The notes beneath the pieces were generated by a model that was given only the letters and a program-made list of their open reading frames with translations, was not told the origin of the DNA and made no database searches. Shown piece after piece: positions 35,840 to 48,600 of a DNA stretch of 64,000 bases (position 1 is the first letter of the stretch; every line of letters starts with the position of its first letter). Source of the stretch: Nemopilema nomurai (Eukaryota > Cnidaria > Scyphozoa > Rhizostomeae > Rhizostomatidae); NCBI GenBank assembly GCA_003864495.1, contig ML133373.1, positions 1,506,008 to 1,570,007 of the forward strand, given 5' to 3'. A program made the position numbers and the translations under genes.

Positions 35840-38107
35840 AGATAGGCTAATTTTTTGAAGTGCTTCTTATGCGTGACAACGGGAAGACAATGATGTCAGG
35901 GTTGTTAAGGAAAGTTTGCACTCGCAATATTGCCTATTTAAGGGATGATATTTGGAATTATTCACTGGCACCTTTTACTGTTATTTCGGGACTATTTTCA
36001 GAGCCGGAAGGATGTCTAGCCAGCATTAATATTTTTGTGTGGCCTCGTACTGCCCTTAAATCTAAACAAAGAGAGGCAACCTTTTGCTTCGCGGGAACCG
36101 CAGTGCTTGATGACCGCACTTTTAAGCCTATCATTACAGTCTATTACAGTCTAAGCGTATTACAGTCTACGGGAACGATAAAGTAGTTATCTGCTGATTA
36201 GTAAACATTGTTTTATAGTCTTTATAGTTTTATAGTCCAGTGTGTTGTTTTTTCGCCACATTTGTCTGGGTTGCCATCACATGATTTTCGCCAGCCCAGC
36301 ACCGTCATGACTTGGTCAGAATTAGTGACGTATCCTGCAAATACGTGGTTGTGTTTAGCCAATCTATGGAGCTTACAATTGTGCTGCACTTGGTTTTGTT
36401 ATCTACCAGCCCGTTGCCCGCTCCTTCTTCCAAACATGAAATTGCAAGATTTGACTGAATTTGGTGAAAAAGAGCTCAATTTTTCGTTTGCAATTTTCAG
36501 GTGTAAGATTGTCATAGAAAGGGAAGCGTACACGTGAAAAACTTCAAGGTAGACCTCCTTATATAGGCCCGGGTAGAGCTCATAGTTTCGCAAATGGTGA
36601 AATATTTTTGACTGGAACTGTTTAGCAAATAAGTTTAGCGAAGCTGTCATTTTTGCATCAGTGCTTTCAAAAAGAACAGCGCTTATAACACAAGCACTCT
36701 TGTACAAAAGAATCATGCTCTTTTACGACCTCGTGCTTAGGTTTTAGGGCTAAATATTACACCATAACAAAGAGACCACGGTAAAACTGCATGGCTTAGG
36801 CCAAGAAAGGTCCGTTTGAGCTGGCTGGTTTTCTTCTTGTATCTCATTACCATTCTTAGTTAGAGTTAGTTTCGTAAAATCATAACCTCTTCTTACCCTA
36901 CTCTTCTTACCTACCCAAAGTAGCGGCCAAGCCTTTTTATAGAAACTGATGATACATAAATGTTAAACTTGTTGACATTTAATCCTGCAATTTTGAATTA
37001 CGATGTTAGTTAATGAATTTAACTCAGTTTGTTTGTTTGCGAGTTGCATTTTAGTAATGTTGCTTTCATGTTTTAACTTGCTGTCCTTGCTATCACGGTT
37101 TAGTATTTATACCCTTTGTTATTTGTTTCAGTAAATTTATTTGTCTGCATTTTTGTTAATGTCAATAAAGGAATCAGACATTGTATAACCCTTCTTAAAT
37201 CGTTATCAAAACCAATCTGCAAATCAAACACTCAATCACTGATTCAGTATGATTGAGCTTTTTGATCATTGTTTTCTGGGTAAAACCATCAATCACCCTA
37301 AATCATTGAAATCAGCCATTAAAATCAATGTTTTGTTAACAAAAAAAATTAACCCTGATCATTTCCCATGTAATAGTTGTTGTCGTCTTTAATAATCAAC
37401 AATGACAATCATCATAAGTGATTCTGGACATGAATATTATAATCCTAATAAGCAACCCTCAACAGTCATGAACCTTAAATTTGCTCCATGCTTGACAGTT
37501 AATTATTATTATAAGTCATCAAGAATACATATGAACAAGTTATTAATTTTTATAAAAATACACAAGTACAGCAATTAACAGCATTTGTTTTCAATATGTC
37601 TATGGTGATGAATTCATTTATATGCAAATCAAATGCCAAAGTGCGATGGGTTCTAAGAGATTTAAATTTCATTTCAGGGAAAACAGGCTTGATTATCAAT
37701 GAATTTTATTCTTCAATAAAATTATTTTCTTGATTATCATTTAGTTAATTTTTTTCTAAATAATCATGTATTCCTCTCCTGTATTACCTGTCACTCAATG
37801 GAGTAAGTTGCAAAGTTGATTAAACTCTTTCCATGACACAAAAATATTTCCATGCCTTATATCAAAACAGGCCATAAAATCAGTACAGCTTATTCAGTAT
37901 TATCCCGTCAACCCGCTCAACATTTTGATAATTCAAATGAAAATTTCAATATTCCAAAATATCAATAGTTTAAAGGAAACACACAAAAATGTGAGTAACT
38001 GTCTTTGCATCGATTCAGTAGATTTTAAAAAACTGTGATTCCATTGGATTTCAGGAGTTCAGTTGTATATCTGAAAAAAATGAAATCATTCAAAATCATT
38101 CAACATA
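35840..38107. other. Intergenic region between Ras and CCDC93
   Basis: No gene is recognised. Short open frames at 35860-36186 and 36208-36537 have no signal, domain or splice context I can support. From about 37200 the DNA is very AT-rich, with many 'aatca/attca' words but no clean repeat unit. Confidence 0.45.
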
Positions 38108-38113
38108 TTTATT
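38108..38113 (-). terminator. CCDC93 polyadenylation signal (minus strand)
   Basis: TTTATT on the plus strand reads AATAAA on the minus strand, about 30 bases after the CCDC93 stop. That would give a very short 3' UTR. Confidence 0.5.
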
Positions 38114-38142
38114 TGTTGCTAGCTAGTTCATGTGGTCATCAG

Positions 38143-39975
38143 TCAGTCAGCTCCCATGGCAGCTAGTTTTGATTGGATCATTTCACTCTTTCTGCATTCT
38201 TCCTTGAACTCCTTTACCCTTTTAAAGTAAAGCCTTTCCTGCTCAACAATCTGGAGGTATTGGTCATTCAGTGTATCACGCTTGATCTTCTCATTCCGCT
38301 TTCTCTTCTCGACAGTCTCTTTGTTTTTCAGGACACCTGCCAGAATATTCTCCATCTGTTCCAAAAACTGGTCTCTTGATGACGACGATGCTTTTAATGC
38401 TTGCTCAAAATTGTCATGAATAGAAGTCAGCAAGTTGACCTCTTTTTCCAAATACAGCTTTGTGTCATCAAGGGTATTGTACAAGGTGTAAAACTGTTTT
38501 GTCTCCTTGTGAGTAGCTGCAACCTGGTTATACAGAGCTATGAACCTTTGCTGATATTGGTTCAACTCTGCTCTGGCAGGCACATCATCCATTTTCCATT
38601 GCAAGGAGGCAATTTCCCTATTCCGTTTAGCTGCAAGTAATCTTATTCTCTGCAATTTGTTCTTATCCTTTTCCAGCTGATCCAGTATGGTTTTGTACCT
38701 CTCCGAATCTTCCATATCATCTAATGCCGACTCCTCCTTTACCTTTTCAATAGCTTCTTGCAAATGAACCATTTCTTCCTTACAATGTGCTCTGAACTCT
38801 TGCTCCTGCTTTTTCAAACCCTCATTCATAGCCACAAGCCCTCTTAGCTTATCTAATATCGCTTTGTTTTGGCCTTGTTCTTCTTTCTCTAACTCTTCTA
38901 AAGCATCTGCAGTGGCTTTTTGTGCCTCACAATTTTCTTCATAACTTTGCTTCGCATCCATCAAACTGCTTTTAGACCCTCCACACTCTTCTTTGACCTT
39001 TTCTAACTTTTCTTTAGCATGCTCAATTGTCTTGTTTATTGCTGCAACTTGTCTTTCATGCATTTGTTTCATATTTATTCTCCCACTTTTCTGTGACTCA
39101 GACTGTTGCAACACTGCCTGTCTATCTGCATACTCCTCTACTATTTTTGCAATTTCATCAGATTGCAAACCAACAATTGAGCCAACCAAGTGTGATGAGA
39201 GACTTTCCTTCATATCTGCTCCAGACATTCCTTCCAGAAGCTTTTCCAGTCTTCTTTGCTGTTCAAGAAACTCTTCAGATTCTGTGCTTTCTTGTGAGGC
39301 CTTCTCTGTCAACAAACCAGCCTTGACCGCCTTCTCTTGCATTTTTTCATCCTTCTCAGTTTTAGATGATCTGCTGAGTCCATGACGTTTTCCATATTCA
39401 AGCAGGGTGCTTTGAACCTGGGTCTCAGCATCTGCATGCATGAGTTTTTCTGGTTTCTTCAGCACCCTTTTTGGATTATATGTTTCTTGCACATTCCTGA
39501 CAGTTTTAGTGGAATGCTCCATTCTCTCTTTTCTCTCAATATCTTGGGGCATGATGTGATTCTTGTGAAACTTCATTACTGAGAATGCCCTTATTTTGTC
39601 ACCAAGCTCCTCTCTCGTGGCAATAGCCCGTTTAACAAGCCATTGGATCACTGGAAAAATATGAATAAAATCAAGACCTTGAATTTGATGCGGCTCGATG
39701 GGGTGTGGACACTTCATTTTTGGCAGAACTGCAACGATCTTCTCAGTTAGGGCAATCTTCTGTCCAATTGTTGAGTTTTCTTGAAACAGCAAGTCGACAT
39801 CTACGTCGAAATCACATGTTGTTATGCACCAAACCATACCACCGACAATTTTGTCAAAGGGAGACAGGCCTTTGATTCTCGCCCGGAAGTATCCAGCAGC
39901 CAGGAGTAACTGGACAGTTTCGTCAAATTTGACACCTTGCTCTTCGTCTTCTCGTGTCTCAGCTTTGCCATCCAT
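38143..39975 (-). CDS. CCDC93: CCDC93, CCC/Commander complex subunit, intronless
   Basis: CCDC93 works with CCDC22 and COMMD proteins in the CCC part of Commander, which recycles endosomal cargo together with retriever and WASH. The single frame encodes 610 residues from the ATG at 39975, close to the ~631 of the human protein. The N-terminal calponin-homology-like domain (residues ~15-145) keeps family hallmarks: AAGYFRARIKGLSPFDKIVG, CDFDVDVDLLFQENSTIGQK, EPHQIQGLDFIHIFPV. The remainder is coiled coil, with conserved LRGLVAMNEGLKKQEQEF, KETKQFYTLYNTLDD and a C-terminal YFKRVKEFKEE. Human CCDC93 has many introns; this copy has none yet is fully open. It may be a retrocopy that kept or took over the function. 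No poly(A) tract or target-site duplication was obvious. Confidence 0.95.
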   Translation of the reverse strand: MDGKAETREDEEQGVKFDETVQLLLAAGYFRARIKGLSPFDKIVGGMVWCITTCDFDVDVDLLFQENSTIGQKIALTEKIVAVLPKMKCPHPIEPHQIQGLDFIHIFPVIQWLVKRAIATREELGDKIRAFSVMKFHKNHIMPQDIERKERMEHSTKTVRNVQETYNPKRVLKKPEKLMHADAETQVQSTLLEYGKRHGLSRSSKTEKDEKMQEKAVKAGLLTEKASQESTESEEFLEQQRRLEKLLEGMSGADMKESLSSHLVGSIVGLQSDEIAKIVEEYADRQAVLQQSESQKSGRINMKQMHERQVAAINKTIEHAKEKLEKVKEECGGSKSSLMDAKQSYEENCEAQKATADALEELEKEEQGQNKAILDKLRGLVAMNEGLKKQEQEFRAHCKEEMVHLQEAIEKVKEESALDDMEDSERYKTILDQLEKDKNKLQRIRLLAAKRNREIASLQWKMDDVPARAELNQYQQRFIALYNQVAATHKETKQFYTLYNTLDDTKLYLEKEVNLLTSIHDNFEQALKASSSSRDQFLEQMENILAGVLKNKETVEKRKRNEKIKRDTLNDQYLQIVEQERLYFKRVKEFKEECRKSEMIQSKLAAMGAD

Positions 39976-42601
39976 TACTGCAAACTAACGTGCTTTGAAG
40001 GACTTTGAAATTAGGATTGAAAGCCTTCTAACGTACATAATCCCCAACCGAACCATCGACTGGAGTTTGGATTCAATGTTGTTGTTGCTGATTGCAGTAA
40101 AACAGCCAAAACGAGGCTAGGAACTCCAGGGCCAGTGGATCCAGTATGGATATTCCGGTGCAGAACCAATCTTTTTGTTCCACAATAATTTCTGTTTTTG
40201 GTGCTTACGAATATATAGTCACGTAATCTTTAAATTCAAATATGCAAAGGAATCAATCTACAATCAGTTTAGTTAAGTCTACAATTAAAGTTTTATGCAA
40301 CATTTTGTTTGACTATAACACGAGTCTACTGTATATTTACTTGTAACTAAATTCTTTATGTCCACAATTAACAGATTATTCACTTTTCGTTATGCTAAAA
40401 TAATGATATATTTGAATATTCTCACCAACATCAGAAAAAATATATTCAAATGAGTTAACAGATGTTTGATGCTAATCTAAAGCCCTTTTATAGAATACCA
40501 CAAGCCACAGCACTGAGAGTAAATCAAATATCTTTCTAGGTTCGTTTTCGCTTGGACGATTTCTCGCATCAGTGTTCATAACTTAGTTAAGGTTGCCTGA
40601 TATACATAGATTATTGCAGGTTAATTTTTTGGGATACTTTTAGGAAAATCCCATTATCTGTAGACAGAAAGAGTTCATAATTTCTCTAGGGCTCTTCTAA
40701 AAGTTAGATGTGAAGTGACGGTGATTGGTCAATTACAACCAATCACACTCTTTTCTTGTCACCCTCTAGTGTTTTCGATCCGCAACTGGCTATTTATTCG
40801 GTCAGTTTTTAGTTATTTTCTGACGTTTGATACTCTGATGGGTGATGGACAAGAAAGTACTTAAAGTGTGCCAAAAAATGGCTCCGCTATTTCTAGTTAT
40901 TGTGAAGTTTTGTACCGCAAAACAATTGTTCACATATACTTCATCATAATTGACGTGATTTCAAAGAACTACACAATTGGTCCTGAAATAATGGAAATCG
41001 GTGTATATGATTTACTGCATTTTTAAAAGTTGGTGTAAGCTTTTCAGTAACTTGAAATCAAGTTTCCTATTCGCTTTTCAGACTTAACATGACAATTATG
41101 TATAAGATAGAATTCTCAAGACCCAGTGACGCTTTCTATTGCCAACAAAGAATTTGTTGGGTTGCAACTTTGAACAGCAAATTTTTTCAGAATTCTACCG
41201 GAAGCTTCTCCATCTTTTGAAAATGCATTTCTGCTCACCATCTTTATCTCCCTAACAATTTTAAACGGCATAATTGACCCTTCCCACTATGCTCCTTTGC
41301 GTTCACTCATTTTGTGATAATTTCTCGCCAATGGTTTTGGATGCACTCCAATTGTACAAACTTCCTGCTTCTGGTGGGTCATAAAATCAGCATTGACTTC
41401 ATATGACAGTATCTTAATTTTTACCACCATCCACTCGATAAATATAACTCCATTGTGATTCATTTGCAATTATGCTTTATTTCCTGTATTCTTTGTCTTG
41501 TTTAAACAATTAGCTACGAATCATGTTTAGCATAAAATTAGCTCGTGCATTAATCTGACGAGTTAAGAAATTTAGGCCGAGAAATTTACTGGAAATAACT
41601 TCAGAGGTATACTAATAACTTCCTCAGCAAAGTTGTCTCGTGCTGCTTGTTATTTCAGTGAAGTCAATGAGTGGCTTGCCAGCATGTTCTAAGAAGGGGT
41701 TTTGCAGGGATCCGTGTTTGCCTCTTTAAAATAATCAGTTTATAGCGCGATTTAACTAACATAACTAGGAAGGTGTTGGCCCTCTCTTTTGACCCTCTTA
41801 ACTGTATTGCAAGATCTGTACAAAATGCTTCTGATTGAAAAATGATTCGATTAATTTTCTTATCGCTCTTTTATCATTCAACACCGGCTCTTAATCAAGG
41901 TTGGGAGTGTTCAGGAAATAAAGTTCTTTTTCTACCAGAACTAATAAACACATGGAATTATTGTACACGTCCCCCCTTAAATTCCTGGAACCACACCTAC
42001 CTCTTTGTCTACTTTTTCTCTATCTTGAATTCAACGACGGGGGTCTGCAGTTGGCCTAATAATCATATAATCTTGACGATACGAAAGCCCAGGTGTATGG
42101 ATTATTTGCCCATTGTCTGATTTGCTTGTAGTTTCGAGCAGTTGGACCTGCAAGCTGCTGCAAGAACGACCTAGACCTGGAGGTGATTGCTTTGCAGAGT
42201 GCTCGCGCTTCAATTGTGCATATCTTTTTTGAGGACTGCTTTACTGATTTGCAAACGAACGGAAAAACATGGGAAGTGTGTAGGGCCTAGTTAGGCCTAA
42301 TTGATGATTCGAATAATTTTCCCACTGGAAAAGACTACGAAAAGACTGTTAAAAGGCTCAGAAGTTGAGATCAGGTGAGATCGGACACAAGTTTTGGATT
42401 TGCTTCGTGTAGTTGGAAGTGTTTTGTTTTCAAGCGTTTCAACACAATGGTCCTGTCCTTTTTTCAATTAGAAAATCCTCCCAGTGGGTTTATGGTATGC
42501 GACTCGTTATGGCTTTTCAACTGTCTGCGTTGCAATATTCAGAAATTTCGTCTTAAATTATCTGCATGCTTTTCTTGTAGTATCTGAGAAGCAAAGGAAC
42601 A
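39976..42601. other. Divergent intergenic region between CCDC93 and SHOC2
   Basis: This 2.6-kb gap lies between two divergently transcribed genes, so it should contain both promoters and any SHOC2 5' UTR exons. No coding frame, repeat or defined regulatory site was recognised. A SHOC2 leader exon is possible upstream of the ATG at 42602. Confidence 0.4.
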
Positions 42602-45600
42602 ATGTGGAAACCTGGCATTGGTTCTCGTCCGTCTGTTTCACAAGAAAATGAGAGGGAAAATTTGATAAAAAGTCCCAGTTTGTCAACAGAAAACAGCTCG
42701 ATAAGCAGCGATTTTGGAAATTTAAATCTCAGCAAAGGTGGCTCAGAGACCGATGATTCCTTTAGCGGTGTTGGAAGCCCAACAAAAGAAACACCGACTT
42801 CTTTATCTGGAAAGGATTCCAGAAAGGGTGGCAATGGGGAAACCAGGCAGGTCATGATAGAAGTAAAGCCTGGTGCTTTTAAAGCAGCAGTTAAACCAAA
42901 ACATGGACATGACAGAAGGAAAGTGAGTCATCACAATTATATTTCTAAGAAATTTTTAATCTTAGTTTAACCATTAAAACACTTAAAGTAACATTAATAA
43001 CAGTAATAGAAAGTAATAAATTTACTTTCAACTACCAGTTGAACCATTTAAATGGCTTTTTCCTAAGTTTGTTTACCACTGAATAAAGTTGTTATAAATA
43101 AACTTGGCAGTTTTTGGGAATTTTAGGTTGCTTATTGGTAATTTAATTTTTGGCTTTGCTGATAATTACAACCATAATTCCTTTTTGTGAAAGCCTCTAC
43201 AACACCTTTGGCATAAGCCTCTTAGCACTAAGCTAAGTTTGACTAAGCTTTACACTTAATACTTTGATGTATTTGTATAGTTGCTGCCAACTATATGAGT
43301 GTTGGTGACTTTGTAACCAGTTAATATTTGGTATAGGACTGGCAAGTCCTTGTCTGTCTGGAACATATCTTTAAGATCACATTTATTGATTAGATTAGAA
43401 ATATTGTTGATTCAAGAATCTTTGAATACATGTTGAGTCTTTCACAATCTCTAAAGCATTTTTTTCGGACTGACCTTAAAATTGGTTGAAGTAGAATTTT
43501 AACAGTTGGTATTTCCAACAATGATTAGATTTTTAGTTTTGTTTTTGCACTTGTTCTAGTGTAATATTGGTTTTTCTTTTGATTAAATCTCAAATCCCAC
43601 AAAGGAACTGGTATTACATTGTGCTGCTGGTGTCTTTGACCAATTAGATGATGTTGCCCTGGCCCATAATGCTCAGCTGGTCTTCCTAAGTTTACACTTA
43701 TTACACTTACACTTAAACTGGATCCTGTACATTGCATTCAGCTTTAAAGTAAGATAAATTAAATACAGAACTAAACAGAGACAGACACTAAGTTGAGGCT
43801 TCTGAACACTATTAGTGGACCAAGGTAGGACATAGTCCTAGGATTACATGAAATATTGCAACCATATTTTTTGTTTCTTGTTTTTTGTTTCATTTTCAAC
43901 CATATTTCTGAAAATAAAAGGTGTTGTCACTTTGCTGCGCTTAACTCTTAACCAGCCAGTGATAAGTTCATTTAAATGGGAAATCAAAATGTTTGTGGAA
44001 ACTGGATACCCAAAAGTAAAATATTTTTACTACTTGAAAAACAGCAACGGTTTAGACAGAGTTAGTAGACAAATTTATAACACTGGAGGCCTTTCATCAT
44101 GAACAGGTGTTTATTCTTCTTTGTAGAAACTATTTTCTCATTTTTCACTTCTCTCCATTTTGTCTAGGTGCTTTAGAAGCTTGAATTTTTCACTGTTCTT
44201 TGATTCATGTAGATAGCTTATTCTAACATCCTCAAAATTTTTGTGATCTTTCAAACCCTTTAGGACTATCACTCCTTACAAAAAAATTAATTCACAACAA
44301 TATATCTTCCATGAAATGGCTTGCAACAAAGCCAGATGCCTTTAATCATGTCAATGAACAATTAGTTTGTAGAATCTCTAAAAATTTGGCATGCAAAAAC
44401 AGATATAGAAAGACTTCGTTATCTGGGTGAATGCAAAGAGAGGAGTAGTATTTGTTTGTTTCAAAGAGACAAGTTTTTTCAAAGAGGGAGGGTCTTGCTG
44501 TTGTTAAAGAGTCTCTTCTTTTTGGTACATGGCTTTTGCTAGAGTGGTAAAAAGACAGGAAGTTGATAAACTTACTTTGTGGTCTTCCTTTTGCCCAAAG
44601 TCTGGGTCTCATCCTTTGTAAAAGTTTTGAAAGTCTCACCTTTTTACCTAATTTCCTTAAATGGTATTTACAAATAACATCTTTCAATAGTAATTGTTTG
44701 TTTTTGCTGTTAAGATTAAATTCAGTTCTTAAAAAGCAGCTCTTGATTTGAACTGATATTTAAGTACATACACTCAAATTTCCTTTTTGGTCCCATATTG
44801 TTGAGACATAATGATTAGAATACTTAGAGCAACAAACTGCAATTCATATTTTAAAAAAGACATTTTTTAGCATTTTTTTAGGTATATAATAAAAAATTGT
44901 TTGATTTATCTATTTAAGCTACACTGGAAATTTTTTTCCTTTCCTTATTGTTCTTTTGGTAACATAACCATAGCCAGATAAAAAAGTGTTATGTGTTTGA
45001 TACTAAGAGTATTTACAGATATTTTTAGTTGCATCTAAACAAGTGCAATGGAAGCTGTGGTCTTTATTTGATGTTCTATAGACCCTTCTTGTCCGTTCCA
45101 TAAGGCCCTTCGTTTTATAAGACCCCTCTTGAATGCAGCAACATGTCAATGTTCTTTCATTTTTTTTAAAACATATACCTTTGGTTTGATCGATTTTCTT
45201 TATAAGTGTTCGCTAGTTGACTTTTCTTGATCACCTTTGGTTTTCCTGCGAAGCGACGTCAGGCTTTTATTGATTCTGTTGCGCTACAGTAAATCCATGG
45301 GAGAATCCCCAAAACTCGATATATTTATTTATGAGTAATACAGTGACCCGAGGGAAAAAATGAGGTTTTCGCAGCTGCTATTACCAGTGAAAAGTTTTAA
45401 ACTCGCTTTATCAGCGTCTTCATATCCTCTGCGACATATAAGTCGATCGGTCTTCTTTTTCTCCCAGTTTGAGGTAAGCGCTAATGATAATGAAAACATC
45501 AGAAAAACATGAACATTGCACGAGGATCTTAGATCAAAGGGTAACCGAAACTCTTTAAAGGGAAAACGTGGTCGGAGACGGGAACATCACGTGCACGGAG

Positions 45601-48600
45601 CAGACTCTTGAAATGGCGATGAGTTGATCTAGCTATTATAGCCAGTGTCGATATGTCTTTCTCTTATCCCTAGACTTTTCTTTTCTGGAAAGCTAAACAA
45701 AAGTTTTTTATGATTAAAAATCAACTCCGTTTTGGTCTCAGGTCTTGAGGTGCTATGGTTGTAAACAATCTGAGGTTTCTGAGTATGCTATGGTAAAATG
45801 AAAACAGGATAAAAAGTTCGTTTGTTTTGTGATTGTTTTTAGAGGATGATATTTAAGCATTTCCACGCTTCACTGAAAGACTCAATGTATTGAAATTTGA
45901 AACTAGGCCTGCACCAAAAGTGTATTTGTCGTATTTAGTTGTCTGTGGTTTATTATGTAAACAAGTAAAGCCAAGGAGCTGGCCAGGATCATAATCGCTT
46001 TACCGGGCTTTTATTTGTCGTAGGAAATCGTCAAGTTGATCAACAAATGCAAGGAGGAATCATCACACAGGCTTGATCTCAGCAATGTAGGGGTGAGTTC
46101 ACGATTACAACTAATCACAACCACATAATTCTATCGCTTCACAACCATGTCTTAATCACTATACAACCATCATACACCATTCAAACCTTATCACATCGCT
46201 TCACAACCACGTCACAATCGCATCATAATCACATCAAACCAGTTCCAATCATCGAGTATTACACTTCATCGTTAGAAAACCAAATCAAGGTCACGTCATA
46301 TCGATCCCATTTCATCACATCATATCAGGTTAATCATAAAACTATCAATCACTCATATCACATCACATTTAATCATTACATTCCGCACATCATAGCAAAT
46401 TGGATCAGATCGTGATATTATGTTATTCGTGTAAATAGAACAAAAGTCATGGCTGATTTTTCTTTTAGACTAACACTCTACCCGTCAAGGAATTGAAAGA
46501 GGTAAGGCGAACATTTTTATTTCTAATTTTTTTTACGTTTTTATTTCTAAGTGAAAGTTCTGCTGAGTCATACATTTTAGAACGGATTCTCCGAAGTCGA
46601 CATGCAGTATGATTTTTGTTTGGTCTTAGCTGAAGGTTCCTTTAATGGCATAAGCCCTGCTGATTTTAGTTAGAGGCAATGAGACATTCCTTTCCAAATC
46701 TTTCACGTATTAGTTCATTTGCACGTTTCGTCCTCGTAAAAACGCATATGACACTTTGCCCTGAAAATTTTGATTTGCTTTTGTCAGCTGACGAACTTAC
46801 GGGAACTCTACCTGTACGGAAACAAACTTCTCAACCTTCCCTCTGAAATTGGCCTGCTGAGAAATCTGGAGTGCCTGGCGGTTAACGAGAATATTTTGAC
46901 CAACCTACCAGGTTTGTTGTTGTTGTTGTTGCAATTTGAGATGTTTTTTGTGCTTGATGTACACACTAGCCAAGGCAGCTCCCTTATTGGCTCTCCTATG
47001 AGCGACGTCATTTAATCAGCCAACCAAATTGCCGTCTTCTGTCAACGTGATCTATGTGCCCCGAATCCGAAGTATGTTGTCCGTAAACACGCAACGTTGC
47101 ATAGTCTTTTTACTCTGGTCTGCTCTGTTCCTGTGGATGATGGCCTAAATGCTACATTTCTTTGTGAAATTTATTTCTGTTCCTTGGTGCCGCCTCTTGA
47201 ACCTAGTAAAGACACCGAAGGCAAGCAAATACCATTGTTGCTGTGCTTGAGAAAGTTTTTTAATTGTCCTTACTTCAATTTAATGCAAAAGTAGTTGACT
47301 TTGTCAAATGACTCAATCAGATTGTGTATGAGCAACATTGATCAATTGATAGATGGATAGAGCAACATTGATAGATTTGGGTAGCTAGGAAATCTAATGA
47401 ATATTTCAGAGACCATTAAAACGTCATGTGCATCTAGAAACAACCATATAAAGTTGTCTAGTTGTGTCATAGACGTTTTTTTAGGTTTAAGTCTTTGCTT
47501 GAAATTGTAGTTCAATTCCCCTTAAAATTCCTGTGCAAGAATAATCGTTATGTATAAAGTTATTCTTTGTACCCAATTTTTAGAGAATTTGGAGAGCCTG
47601 ACCAAATTGAAAGTCTTAGATCTGAGGCACAACAAACTTACTGAGGTATGCTGGATCATTTTATCCCATCCTGTGCAACCAATGCACTCAACTTAATAAC
47701 GGTATAAATGGGTGTCTCTATTCTCAATTTGTCAACTTTTGCCCAAATTATCAACTCGTTTTTTTACCTTTTCTTCTTTCCCAGAACCTCACAATCAAAC
47801 AAAAGCGTTGTTTGTTGTTATTCAAGGTGTTTGTAACCACATGTTTATGAATTATTAATGATAATATATATGATAATATGTGACTATATAAATATTTGCA
47901 ATAAGGCTTGAATTCGTTTAGAGATTATCGTCTAGGGATTATCAGAGAAGAGCTGAAAAACTGCAGTTTAACTTTAAAATTGATTGATATTTGAATCTGC
48001 TTTTTAGTTTTTGAACAAGCAATGAAAAAAATTCCTAGGGAGATTGTAGCCTGCTCTTTTGGCTCGTTATAAAGTTATACATCACTGTATTTTACGAAAA
48101 TTCAATATTCAAGTAACATTTTTACAGATTATTAGTGTTCTGAACGTAATAGGCATTTTTGTAAAGACGTTTTCCGAAGCCCTGTTCTATCGCGTACTCG
48201 GGTCTCGATGACTGATCCATCTCTGTACTCAATTCTGCTGTATTTTATGTTATCAATATCATAATTTCTTATCTTTGTCATTTCAGATTCCAACCGTTGT
48301 TTACAGACTCAAGTCCTTAGCAACGCTGTATCTACGGTTCAACCGAATCTCCTCCGTAGAAAATGACATTGGGAACCTCACGGTGACTAAAGATATACTT
48401 GAATTGCAATTTTCTGTTAATTATATATTTTATAGTTATATTGTTATTGGTTGGTATTGCGGAAGCAGGTTTTGCCTTCAAACAATTTCAAAACCCATCC
48501 CTTCAAAGTTTTCAACTCCAGCAACACGCCTACCAAATCGCTCAAAATTATACAGGACAATTTTCATGGCGGGCAATGTTTAAAAGTTGAGAGCGAAGGG

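Noticed and set aside
35860..36537. Two consecutive open frames downstream of Ras (108 and 109 codons)
   Set aside because: No signal peptide, domain, splice context or repeat; lengths are within chance expectation for this region.
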